This document shows positions 36,201 to 46,000 of a stretch of 60,000 nt of DNA, piece after piece; the stretch's first letter is position 1, and each line of letters begins with the position of its first letter. The translations under genes and the position numbers were made by a program. The DNA comes from Strigamia acuminata (taxonomy: Eukaryota > Arthropoda > Chilopoda > Geophilomorpha > Linotaeniidae): assembly GCA_949358305.1 (NCBI GenBank), contig OX442323.1, positions 5,148,001 to 5,208,000 of the forward strand, in the 5' to 3' direction. Under the pieces are notes generated by a model. The model searched no databases, was not told the origin of the DNA, and saw only the letters and a program-made list of their open reading frames with translations.

Positions 36201-37647
36201 AAAGAGAATATGGCATCGGTGTGCAAGAAACGCGAGAGCAATGGCAGATTTCACCTGGCTCTATTGATCGCAACTGCAGCTATCTGTTTCCTGCCTTTAT
36301 ACGGTAAAACACAATTCTATTCCACGTTTCTAAAATACGAAGCAAAATACTAATTGTATGAATAACAAATAAGTGATGTTATATCGTAATTTCACCAGCA
36401 CGTAATCTATAAATTTCCTTTTGCAGCTGAATACAATATAACATATTTATACGCCAGATGGAAATTCGAATGGGACGAGGTTACATACAGCAATTATTCA
36501 TCCTGCGTATTTGTAGCCTGTCTTCTAGGTGCACAACAACAAAGCCGTATGTTAATAAAACTCCACTAACCCGTAGTCAATTCCACTTTAGGTTTGTCAT
36601 TTGTCATGCCCTTCTTGTCTAGTCGGCTTAAAATGTGCGACTCCATCATCGGGCTGCTCAGTACTTTGTCCAAAGTAGCATCTGAACTCATCATTGCATT
36701 CAGCACTAAAGGATGGATGCTGTTTGCGTGTAAGTGTCACAAATGATTAATCTTTCTTGAAAATTCATGAACTTTACGTCCCACTTCCTGGGTAGCCTAA
36801 CATTTACACAGCCATGGGCGGTCATTTCTGTCTCCTTTGATTGTACAAAATCTTTGTTCTTTTCTTGGTATACTGTAAACACAAGTTTTTGGTATAATGA
36901 ACATGACCGTTTTATTAGACTTTCTAAACATCAGGTTTAGAAGTCTAAAAGAATTGCAGTTAATTTCTCACTTCTGTAATTTTTTTGACCGACCCATGGC
37001 TATGGTAAGATTTGGTAAAGCACCCATCCAGCAAACGGGGGATCTTGGTTCGACTGCCGACTCAGGACTTGTCGGAGTCCGAGCAGTTTGTTTTTTTCAA
37101 CCAGAAATTTGGGAGGTCTTTCCAAGAATTTCCTAGATATATTACCATGAAGTTCCTAACTTACATTGAACAAATCTAAATAGTGATTAATCTTTTTCTT
37201 TGACCCATTTATTTCACTTTCTCAAGCAACTTCTTTGGCTATCATCAGTGGAATGACTATGCCAATTATTCGTACAATGATGTCCAAAATCGTTTCACCA
37301 GAAGAACAAGGTGACAATCAACAAAAGGAATAAATTGCTTTATGGTCGCCATGATTACATATTTCAGGCAAAATAAACGGAGTTATGAGTGCAGCTGAAG
37401 CCGCTATGCCCCCCATTGGCTCAGTTATGTTCACTCAACTGTACAATACGACTCGACTCAATTTTCCTGGAGCCATGTATGTGATGAGTGCCATTCTGGC
37501 TCTTTTACCAGCCATTTGTTTTGGGTAAATAACTTAGTTTGTCTTAGACAAAATTGTATTATCCTGCTCACAAAAAGACAATAACCTTGCAGATGGATCT
37601 ACGCACAAAGAAGAAATATGACAACAAGATCAGACATTTTAATTTAA
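33273..37647 (+). CDS. SLC46-family MFS transporter, gene B (8 exons, 479 aa)
   Basis: Exons: 33273-33575, 35169-35462, 35997-36303, 36427-36528, 36592-36729, 37227-37310, 37368-37524 and 37593-37647, totalling 1,440 coding bases. Lengths of exons 2, 4, 5 and 6 equal those of genes A and C, and exons 3, 7 and 8 equal those of C. Features include ITIEPAVFLFTIAMALNG as helix 1, sequon-bearing NKT in the first outer loop, and the MFS motif DNNGRK at residues 121-126. FVKETI near the middle precedes the central cytoplasmic loop, and ARWKFEWDEVTYSNYSS marks exon 4. Exon 5 ends GCG T where A and C have GCA G, so the junction codon encodes Ser rather than Ala. Intron 1 contains two adjacent MITEs and intron 2 a third. 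The 13-kb retrotransposon lies 482 bp past the stop. A plus-membrane transporter role is inferred; the substrate is unknown. Confidence 0.92.
33639..33864. mobile_element. TATACTC-family MITE in intron 1 of gene B (first of a tandem pair)
   Basis: The ends are TATACTCAAAACCACCCCAA on the left and an exact reverse complement on the right. The arms continue through CGTTGATCTATTTCA and are nearly perfect over about 34 bp. The interior includes GGGCTACTTTTTTGTGTCAC, similar to the member in gene A. It is followed after 2 bp by another member. Confidence 0.85.
33867..34270. mobile_element. TATACTC-family MITE in intron 1 of gene B (second of the pair)
   Basis: It starts TATACTCTAACTCACTACAA and ends with the reverse complement, TTGTAGTGAGTTAGAGTATA. 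The arms include GGCCTTTCTCCCATTAGCCG and CGGCCAAAGGGAGAAAGGCC. It is longer than the others (404 bp), with an AT-rich non-coding middle. Confidence 0.85.
34349..34370. repeat. Short (CCTAA)n run
   Basis: Three to four copies of CCTAA in a row, the same unit as the ancestral arthropod telomere repeat TTAGG. At this length it is most likely chance or a decayed interstitial repeat. A similar short run occurs near 58372. Confidence 0.4.
35567..35694. mobile_element. TAGCTGCATTCA-family MITE in intron 2 of gene B
   Basis: A 128-bp copy starting TAGCTGCATTCAGAAACTAA and ending TTTTTGAATGCAGCTA, with the shared inner block AAAAATGACATCATTTCCTG. It is very similar to the copy at 31556-31694. Confidence 0.8.
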
Positions 37648-38129
37648 TTTAAATTAAATCTCTCAATCTTTGGAGTACCTATAATCGAATTGTACCTGCT
37701 GTACACACATTATAAAAAAATAAAAGGTGTAAAGCCTCGTCCCAAGATGCAAATTTAAAATGTTAAGTGCACAAATGCACTCTAGAGCGGCCAATGTGAA
37801 CCTAAAAGTGGTACATTAAACCAGACACAGATGAAAGCGTGATTTTGGTCGTTTCTTGGAAAATCTGCACATAATTACATTTTTCTTAGTTGTAGTCTAA
37901 GCATAAAAATCTCGCCACTTCTCACTTCGTGTATAGATAATTTGAAAAGAAAAATTTATCAATCTGAATGTAATATACACAAAACGACAATTTTTAAAGT
38001 AATTTTTCTATTTTTTTTTTACCTGCAGTTCACTAAATCAGAAATAATAATAAAGTTTTCCCCATCAAGTCTTCAAGTCATTAATTTAATAGTTTTCCTG
38101 GTCAGCCTGACATAAGCTATTACATAATT
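37648..38129. other. 3' flank of gene B up to the retrotransposon insertion
   Basis: This contains a poly(A) signal (AATAAA near 37718, followed by AGGTGTAAAGCCTCGTCCCA) that is shared with the 3' flank of gene C near 55970. Past about 37775 the two flanks diverge. The last four bases (AATT) are the target-site duplication of the retrotransposon. Confidence 0.6.
38126..38129. repeat. Target-site duplication, left copy (AATT)
   Basis: AATT precedes the first base of the left LTR and recurs immediately after the right LTR at 51304-51307. Extending to five bases breaks the match. Four bases fits Ty3/gypsy integration. Confidence 0.75.
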
Positions 38130-38355
38130 TGTTGCGTTCCTGATGGTTCCAATTGACTTTTCACAACAACACTAAATTTATATTTAGTCACTATGGGATT
38201 TTTCCAATTGCAAGAGATCCCGGCGTTCACCTGTGGAAGCAGTTGAATGCCGTTTATAGGTCTTCTATCGGGTGGGTTAGCCGTTAAGTCGGTGTCTAGG
38301 GATTTGATCTCGAATAAAGGCTAGTTTAGTTATTTTAAATCAAACAGTTAATCAA

Positions 38356-38361
38356 TTTATT
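38356..38361 (-). promoter_or_regulatory. AATAAA polyadenylation signal in the 3' LTR
   Basis: On the minus strand the hexamer AATAAA lies at 38361-38356. It overlaps the TAA stop (38359-38357) of the LTR open frame. The same hexamer is present in the other LTR at 50355-50350. Confidence 0.6.
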
Positions 38362-38923
38362 GAGCGTTAATTACAGGTTCAATTGAAGTGAATGTTAATA
38401 AAATGGGTTCTATGAGGATAAGATCGTCGGCGTAGAAGGCGACGTGCTCGAAGCAGCGCGGGACTCCTTCGGGCGGGAAAAAGCAGTGCAGAAATGGCGA
38501 CACGTCGCCGCGCAAATTCTGCGAAGTGAGAAAGGAAGCGTGAAGCCGAAAGACTTCACAAAGAGTGTCGGCTGTTAAGCCTGACAAGACGGGAAATCTT
38601 GAGTTAAACCCTAGATTGCAACGGGAGATTTCCGTTGGAGACAAGTAGTCAAACGGCGGGTACCGCCGATCGTTAAAACCTGACTGGAGATCCGCTACAA
38701 TCTGAATCGGAATCGTCGTCAACAGGTCGAGGAGCGGCGACGATGGCTCTGCAATCCTCGGCGGCTGGCTGGCGTCGATCTTCAACGGCGTGGGCGCGTT
38801 GGTCTTCGGGCGGCGGCGGGAACGACGGTGGTTTGGGCCGTCGTGCGTCGTCTTCGCGGCTCGGAAAGTGATTCGTTTGAACGTTGGTTCAAACAAATCG
38901 GGTTGAAACTTGGCAAAACTCAC
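38357..38923 (-). CDS. LTR-embedded open frame of 188 codons, unknown (3' LTR copy)
   Basis: An open frame lies on the element's sense strand inside the LTR. It begins with GTG two codons after an in-frame TGA and has no ATG anywhere, so it cannot be a conventional free-standing gene. Its first bases, GTGAGT, also match a splice donor. The predicted product has a basic stretch (HRRSRRRPK near residue 33) followed by a more globular half ending FTSIEPVINAQ. The TAA stop overlaps the LTR poly(A) signal (CAATAAA). I recognise no domain. It could be a spliced terminal exon, an LTR accessory gene, or a chance frame in GC-rich DNA. Confidence 0.4.
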   Translation of the reverse strand: MSFAKFQPDLFEPTFKRITFRAAKTTHDGPNHRRSRRRPKTNAPTPLKIDASQPPRIAEPSSPLLDLLTTIPIQIVADLQSGFNDRRYPPFDYLSPTEISRCNLGFNSRFPVLSGLTADTLCEVFRLHASFLTSQNLRGDVSPFLHCFFPPEGVPRCFEHVAFYADDLILIEPILLTFTSIEPVINAQ

Positions 38924-39309
38924 GAGTCACGGACAAAACAGTGTTTCTGGTTAGTGAACAAAGCTGTGTCGGTGTGAACGGTATGAGTGTGATGCAAAGA
39001 GTGAGTAATAATTCGAATTATTGCTCGGAATATGGCCGGAAAACGGCCAGTGCGCAGGCGTGGCGTGTGCCAAGGCACGCTTCAGCCCTAGCAACGGTGC
39101 AAAATTTGGGGATTGACTTAGCAACGCCCCAATCCAGGGCTCAAAATGCCAGGGCAGCCGTTACAGCTTCTGGGCCAATTGCCCAAAAGCGCAACAGGTG
39201 CACGGCAAAAAACACAATTCTAATGATTATGGTTAAAATATGAATAATATTTTAAAAACGTGGTAGAAAAACTTCTCCACAAATGAAGTGAACATTTGAG
39301 ATCGTAACA

Positions 39310-39318
39310 CTTCCCCCC
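39310..39318 (-). promoter_or_regulatory. Polypurine tract for plus-strand DNA synthesis
   Basis: Sense-strand GGGGGGAAG directly abuts the first base of the 3' LTR. This is the position and composition expected of the RNase H-resistant primer of LTR elements. Confidence 0.85.
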
Positions 39319-39564
39319 AATTAACTTTTACAATTTTTTGTTTGTTTCTTAGTTAATTACAACAAGACCAGGTAATTTTCTTTTTTCAAATTTGACATAG
39401 ATATTTTTTAATATTCGTTATATAATAATAGATACATGCATTAAAAGAAAACATTGGTGATTAAATAATTAAATGAAAGGGATATTCATAAAAATAAACG
39501 TTTCTCGAAAAGACTTATTTTCGGGAACAACCATATTTGTTTCTATTCTCTGGCCGCAGTCGGC

Positions 39565-42198
39565 CTACTCGGGTGTTTTAGGTGAAGGTAGGTCTATTGA
39601 CATCATGTCCGTCTCGTCGGATAACGGATTTCCGCTCTCGTTAACATTGATGAACGGTTGTCCCGTATTCGGCCCAGATGACAGGCCGGGGTTGACGTGT
39701 ATCCACACACTTCGGATGAGTCGGGATAAGGCGTCATCTCCAAACGCCATTTCGTAAAATTCTTGCGGGTTGGACGGGCGTCGGCGAGCTCGGATCAGCC
39801 GTTGATGCAACATCCACGGCCTCTTCTTTCGTATCTTTCGCTCAAGCCAGTTAAAAACGTGGTGGCAAAGCTCCACATTGTGTTTGAGCAAAATCCTCGT
39901 ATGCGGATGCATCTCGAGTCTTGGGTAAGTTCTTCGCAGCTTAATGTAGATTGGGCTGCTCTCTTGCTTCTTGGTTTCGGCAGCTCCGGCCGCCGGTTGA
40001 ATCTGCATCTTCGGATCGTCTTTTCCGGGTGAAGGTGTGGGTGCACGAATAGGTGAATGCACGCTCCTTGGTGGCGTCGGCGGGTTGGGCGCTGCAGCTG
40101 ACTCGTCTGGACGTTTTATGTAACAAGATCGGCCCCCTGGCCGGAGGATCAAAGCTCCGCGCGGTTTCGGTCGCGTTTTGGGTCGCGCCCCTGAATCGGG
40201 GGTTTCGACGTGCGTGAAAAACGTGGTTGAACTTGGCGCTGCAGCTCGTCCTCGACTCGGTCCAGGTCTTGGATCGTCGAAATTTTCTATCTCCATAGGG
40301 ACAGGACCACTGGACGGTTCAGTCGTAGTTTGGGCAACAGCTCGGCTTTCGATTGCGGCAGCAGTTGGCGTGTAAGTGGCTTCTGGCGTCTTTCTTCTAG
40401 GCGTCTGATCCCTCGGCGGCATTCCTGCCGGTCGAATCGTTTTCAGCTCTTGCTGGAACGTGATCTTGCGCATGTCCCACTCGCGTCGGAGACGAATGGC
40501 CGATGCGGCCGGATTTTCCCCAATGACGGCGACTTGGCGCATCAATTCGCTGCACATGGTGGGCGGATCCAATTGGATGGACCGCCAACAATCTAGAAAT
40601 TCTGGTTTGACGGCCATAGCGGCCGTTCTTAGGCACGTGGTGGCAGCGAAGCCTGGTCTCGGGCTGTCGAACACCCCGGGAAACAAAATTCTCCGATAAC
40701 TCGGCACAAGCTGTCGCTGTAATTCGTTCAAACGTGGGTCGTCGGGTCCCGTCGGCTCCATTCGATTCAGTAAGCCGGCGACACGACGACTCCCTTTCAA
40801 ACTCTCGGTGACTTGAGCTATTTGGTATAAGTCCATATCAGACAACTCAATCTCCTGAGTCTCTAACGGCGCTTCGCAGAACCCCTGCCACATGGCGTCG
40901 TAATGCTGATCGAATCCCTTTTTCAGAACTTGGGATACCATTCCGAATTTTCTCGTGGGCAATCGAGGCTCTGGAAGACTCGGGTCCGGATTTATTGAAT
41001 CCGTGTACTCTCTACACTCTACAGGAATCGGCCCTTCGATTGGCCGGTGGTTCGCCTGGTCATTCGAATTTTGTGTGTTTGGAAGGCTCTTCCATTCACG
41101 GGCCGTGTTGTCGGCCATCGCGGGGGGTGAAATTCTGTAGCTTCGGTCTACGATGTGGACTTCTGCGGAACTTCCTCCCTCCAAGGCGGACACTGACGTT
41201 GGTGTATTTATCATCAAAGTCTCATTAGATCCTATCGTTGGTTCTTCTGCATCCGGCGATTGGAAACAGGCATCCCAATCGGCTTGCTGTTGTTCCAACG
41301 CTGCTTTCTTGCGAAGGGTGACTTGCATGGAATGCTCTTCGACTTCGCGATCCCATCGGCCAGGCAATTCGTCGTCCTTGGGCGGTGGTGGCATCAGGGC
41401 CAAGCGTTCGCGCTCTAACTTTTCACGGTTCTGTCGGCCTGCACGATGCTTGAGTCGGCCGTTGGCACGAAGCAACTCTGGTCTGGTTCCTGGGCGAGCG
41501 ACGTACGGATCCACTCCTCCAGGGTATCGGCAAGCCGCGTCCCATCGTGAAACTCTGGCTTCCAAAACATTATCGACGGCTCTCGAAGCCGTATTGTGGT
41601 GATTGCCACAGGTCATCTTGGCACGTGGTTCGTTTGATGCAACTGAACTCGATCGCTCTCGCTTATCATTGCGTCCTTGGTCGTGATATGCGTCTCTTTG
41701 ACGTTCCCAGTCTCGGAATCGGGCACGAGCGTGGCCGAAATGTCCGGCCATTCCCAGAATATGCATCTCATATTGTGAACTGGCGAGATCTGCCAAATCG
41801 TAATGTTTATGTCGATCGGCCCATCAGGCCTGCTCTTCTTGCAGCTTTCGCATAACTTCTTCCTTCCGGGCCTTGAGTTTCTCCCAAATGGCATCCAAAT
41901 AATCGTTCCTTTTGGCGTGTGGGATTCGGAAAAACCCGTAGAAGTCCGTGTCTTCCTCCTCCGTGGGAAAGAGCCAGCCAAAAAGCAATCTGGACCTCAA
42001 CGGTGATGGCGGATCGATCCTTAGGTTCCAGGAAACGGGGTCGGCTACCATTAGCCGTCCACAAATTCGGCATCTACAGCCCCAATGTGCGGCGATGGCA
42101 TTTGAGAACTCTTGTCTCACATCTTCCCACGTCTGACCAAGTTGTCGTAAACGTCGGACCTCGGCGGATAATTCGCCTCTAAAGATTCCCGTTACCAT
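39565..42198 (-). CDS. ORF4 of the gypsy element: large unrecognised protein, frame interrupted by one TGA
   Basis: The frame runs from ATG at 42198-42196 for 124 codons to TGA at 41826-41824. It then stays open in the same frame for nine codons plus 743 more, to the stop at 39565. The longest stop-free part begins after the TGA and has no ATG at its very start. The first part contains HWGCRCRICGRL, a possible zinc-binding CxCxxC cluster (Cys 41, 43, 46), and ends in a charged helix. In the second part, residues of about 300-465 look helical, 470-600 are proline-rich, and 625-690 are basic (ERKIRKKRPW). There is no signal peptide or membrane segment, so an envelope role is unlikely. No known family was recognised. 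The TGA may be a mutation, a readthrough site, or the border of two proteins. Confidence 0.6.
41824..41826 (-). other. In-frame TGA interrupting ORF4
   Basis: Sense-strand TGA followed by TGG in an otherwise continuous frame of about 876 sense codons. The predicted residues on each side look equally protein-like, so the stop divides one long frame rather than marking a natural end. Confidence 0.8.
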
Positions 42199-42245
42199 GG
42201 GTACGTAATCTGGTAATTCGTACGGTTGATTGATTGCGTTTAAAA

Positions 42246-42256
42246 TCTACAGAAAC
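42246..42256 (-). promoter_or_regulatory. Candidate splice acceptor upstream of ORF4
   Basis: Sense-strand GTTTCTGTAG precedes base 42246. From that base the ORF4 frame is open for 16 codons before its first ATG (including NQPYELPDYVP), and the TAG of the acceptor is itself the upstream stop. This is the pattern of an internal exon start, but the donor partner is not identified. Confidence 0.4.
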
Positions 42257-42520
42257 GTTTGAAAGTTTTAATTATTAACTGGTAAATATTATTTGGTTTA
42301 AATATTTTCTAGCAAAAGGCAATTGAGCGCCGTCGTCATGGCAACTCCCTCACAACGCTTACTAGCCGTCGGGCGAAGTCACATGATCATAAAAAATGGC
42401 GCCATTTAAAATTTGTTAAGTGATTTTTTGAACTGACAAAGTTTTTCTTGAATTTTTTCGGCCTTTTTAGCCAACTTTCGTGATAGAAAAGTGGAACATA
42501 ACTACGTGAAATTCAACGAG

Positions 42521-42790
42521 CTATTCGTTTAACATACTTTCAATACGATCTGACTCAGTTTTTACGAACTTTCGGTATTTTTCGAGCGTCCGTCGGGCTT
42601 GGTTATAAATTCGTTTGTCAGCCGATTTCAACATTTCAACGGCTTTTTTAATTTTTTCAATGGCGATATTCACCTGATTTTGCAGATCGAACTCTTCATT
42701 TAACATTTCGTCGGGCGGATTCATCACGAGATTTCTTTCGGGCTCCGAGTCCGAATCAATGTTGGGCGGTCCTTCGCCACCTTCGGCCAT
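42521..42790 (-). CDS. ORF3 of the gypsy element: 89-aa acidic and coiled-coil protein, unknown
   Basis: This starts at an ATG (42790-42788) about 215 bases after the pol stop. The N-terminal third is acidic and proline-rich (DSDSEPERN); the rest is a single charged helix with heptad-like spacing (VNIAIEKIKKAVEMLKSADK). A CATTCACAG acceptor-like site sits a few bases before the ATG, and a GTAAGT site about 65 bases further upstream. No homologue comes to mind. It may be a small structural or regulatory accessory protein expressed from a spliced message together with ORF4. Confidence 0.55.
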   Translation of the reverse strand: MAEGGEGPPNIDSDSEPERNLVMNPPDEMLNEEFDLQNQVNIAIEKIKKAVEMLKSADKRIYNQARRTLEKYRKFVKTESDRIESMLNE

Positions 42791-43004
42791 GATTCTGTGA
42801 ATGGGCCGTTTGTTTTTTCATGACAAATCTAATCATTTCAAACTAACTGTTTCACTTACGAAGTTGAATCTATTCTTTTCCTTCGTTAATCGGCGGATCG
42901 TCCCAATCAGTGTGTTGTCGGAGTGGTTTCACTTTGGAAAGTAACAAATTTTTGCAAAGTCCCCCAACTTGATGCTGATTGGTCGCCGTATGAACTACGT
43001 CATT

Positions 43005-46000
43005 TTAATTACTATTTTTAGAATGATGTGACATCATTATGTCTCCATCACTCACTAGAGTACTGTCTTGTCGTTCGCGTTCTGCGCAGAATCGACTAGT
43101 TACTCTCTGTTTTGGTGATTTCCGGCTTCTCATGTTATATTTTTTAGCCGATTTCTCGTTATTTTTGTCTAAATCTGTATTTTGAGATACCACCGGGTGT
43201 AGCATGGATCTTCGCTTTGCTTTTTTCGGCTTTGTGGCCGGTTCCAGCGTGGTTTGTAGATCATCCTGGGCTATTTGAATGTTCTCAAAACTAATCGCCA
43301 CGTGTTCAACTTCGTCATCGGAATTTGGCAGCGACGGTAAAGTTTGTACTTCGTCTTCAACTAATGTATTAATTTTATTTTCAGTGGGTTGTCCCACCAC
43401 CTCTCCCCTCCGCCAAATTTCCTGAGTAAATTGAGGGAAATATGGTGTAAGTTCGGATGCGTGGATAGACGGGAATTTTGCATTATCTTCCAAGCGCTTT
43501 AATTCAAAGGCATTGCCTTGATGTGCACGAATAATGGCAAAAGGTCCAGTTCGACGATCAGCGATCCCTGCTGAAATTCCTTTAACGGCGCTGGATAATA
43601 CGTGAGAATTTTTCCAGACTAAGTCGTTCACTTTGAAATTATCGAACTTCTTTTCTGATTGGTGATCTTGTACTCTTTTTTGTAGATCAAATACATGTGA
43701 CATCATGTGTTGATATGTGCTTGCGAGCACTTTCTCCAGTTGATGAATGTAAACATGAGGATTTTTTGGGTCCACGACAAGAACTTCATCTGGCAAGCGC
43801 GGATCCCACGGCACTCTCAATTCTCTGCCGAAATTTAAATAAGCCGGTGAGAATTCTCTTCCGGCTGCGACCGTAGTTCGCAGACTAAAGGCAAATTCTC
43901 GTAAATATTCATCCCAACGGGTGTGAATATCAGTGTATAAAGCAATCAAATATTTAATATCTCTGTTGGTTCTTTCAACAGGATTCGCCTGAGGATGGTA
44001 CGGCGAAGTATAAGCCGGTAACATTTTGAATTTCTCGCAAAACTTCTGGTATACTTGCGATCTAAATTGCGAGCCATTATCAGACAGTATTTTGCGTGGA
44101 AAGCCAAATTGCAGTGACAAGTTATAAATACAATCAGCTATTTTAGCCGAAGTTGGTTTCGACATTGGCCGCATCTCTGGCCATTTTGTAGCGACATCGA
44201 TTATAACGAGTATGTGAGTGTTACCTCGTGGAGTTTTTGGTTTTGGCCCCATGAGATCAGCACTCAAGCAATCAAAGGGAGCATACGGACCCATTTGAGC
44301 TGCTTCTATTTCTAATTTTTGCCTTGGCTTGCAAGCCTGGCAGCGTTGACAATGTTTGATAAAGCGAGTAATATCTCGTTTCATCGTCGGCCATGCGTAG
44401 ATTCTTCTAGCTCGATACATCGTTCGAGTAATACCACTGTGTCCAGACAACGGGTGTCCGTGAGCTGTCCAGATGACTCTGTAAACGAGATTTTCCGGTA
44501 CAACCACTTTCAACGCTCTTCCGTTTTCTCCTAGCTCATCGGTGAGAGTTGGATGGAATTTTAGAAGTAAATCTTCTTCAAGTAGATAAGCGGACGCCTT
44601 TCGTTTAAAACGTCTCTTGCTCATCGCGTGCTTAAGTTCAGGAGGGTAACAGCCATTGAGCAGGAAATTTCGAATTTTTTGACATTCTTTATCTTGTTTT
44701 TGCCCAACAATAATTTCTTCTCTTGTAGGCGGCTCACATTCTAATTTCTTCACAACGTTGGCTGCAAAAGTGTGGACGAGGACATTTGATGACGGAAATT
44801 CGAACTCTTGAGTCATCATGAGATGAATTTTTTCATTGGATTCACCATTAGGAGGATCATAAGCGTGCGACCAAAAATTGATTATTCTCTCGTCTTCAAC
44901 AACTTCCGATGTGGGAAGCTGATTTGGTCCCCCCAGCTTCCAGTGTCGATATGGCGATGGACAATACGCCAATAAATCGTCATCTTCACCGTCTACGTTG
45001 TCTTCTTCGGGCGTGCAGACAGGAGCTCGAGACAAAGCATCGGCCAACACGTTTAACGGCCCTTTAATATACTGGATTTCAAATGTATACGCCATTAATT
45101 CGAGTTGCCATCGCGCCAGACGTCCTGCCGGTTCTTCCAGAGACATTAGCCATTTCAAGGCCTGATGATCCGTTTGAACGGTGAATTTGGTAAATTCGAT
45201 GTAAGGGCGATATTTTCTCAGCGCCCAAACAACGGCCAAACACTCTAATTCAGTAGCCGTGTAATTTACTTCAGCCGGCTGCAAGCTACGGCTTGAATAA
45301 ACGCACGGTAGTTCTTCTTGTCCACCTTTTTCAGGTTGGATTTGCATTAATGCGGCGCCCAATCCTTGACGACTGGCGTCCGTATGAATTATGAAAGGTC
45401 GATACAGATCTGGCATGGCCATTGTTCCCGAATCTGTGAGGGCTTTTCTAATTTTTTCAAAAGCCTCTTGATGACTGGGTTGCCAATTAAAATCCATATC
45501 CTTTTTCAATAAAGGCCTCAATGGCTCTGCCATGACCGATAAATTTTTTAGAAGTCGATGGAAAAAGTTAACCATCCCCAAAAAACGCTGAAGTTCTTTT
45601 AAATTAGTTGGGGTTGGAAATTTCGTAATTGCATCCAACTTCTTGGGGTCAACGGCGAGTCCGCCGGTTCCTAATTTGTACCCAAGAAAAATCAATTCTT
45701 TTCTACAGAATTTCGACTTATCCGGGTTGACGCACAAATTAGCTTGTTCTAATTTTCCTAAAATTTTATCGACATTGATTAAATGTTCTTCATATGTCTT
45801 CGAAACAGTTATGATATCGTCTAGGTACGCCCAAGCTTGTCGCCTATACATTTCATCGAGGACTTTCTCAATTAAAAGTTGGAAACTAGTCGGCGCATTT
45901 TTCAGTCCAAATGCCATAACTAAAAACATCAATCGGCCTATAGGGCTCCAAAAAGCCGTTTTCGGCTGTGCAGACGGGGTTAAACCTATCTGCCAGTAGC

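Larger units (their letters stand above)
38130..39309 (-). repeat. 3' LTR of the gypsy element (1,180 bp)
   Basis: On the plus strand it starts TGTTGCGTTCCTGATGG and ends GAGATCGTAACA. It is preceded by the target duplication and followed by the polypurine tract. On the element's sense strand it includes a 188-codon open frame and an AATAAA signal at 38361-38356, about 225 bases before its end. Its sequence appears identical to 50124-51303 (offset 11,994). Confidence 0.95.

Noticed and set aside
38357-38923. YADDLILI in the LTR open frame, resembling a reverse-transcriptase active site
   Set aside because: None of the other reverse-transcriptase motifs surround it, the frame is too short, and the element already has a complete pol with YLDD. 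Treated as chance.
38884-39243. 119-codon plus-strand frame in the LTR (also 50878-51237)
   Set aside because: Antisense to the element, partly shadowing the sense frame, with no recognisable content.
39565-42198. ORF4 as an envelope gene
   Set aside because: No signal peptide, no membrane segment and no cysteine-rich ectodomain; composition is proline-rich and basic.
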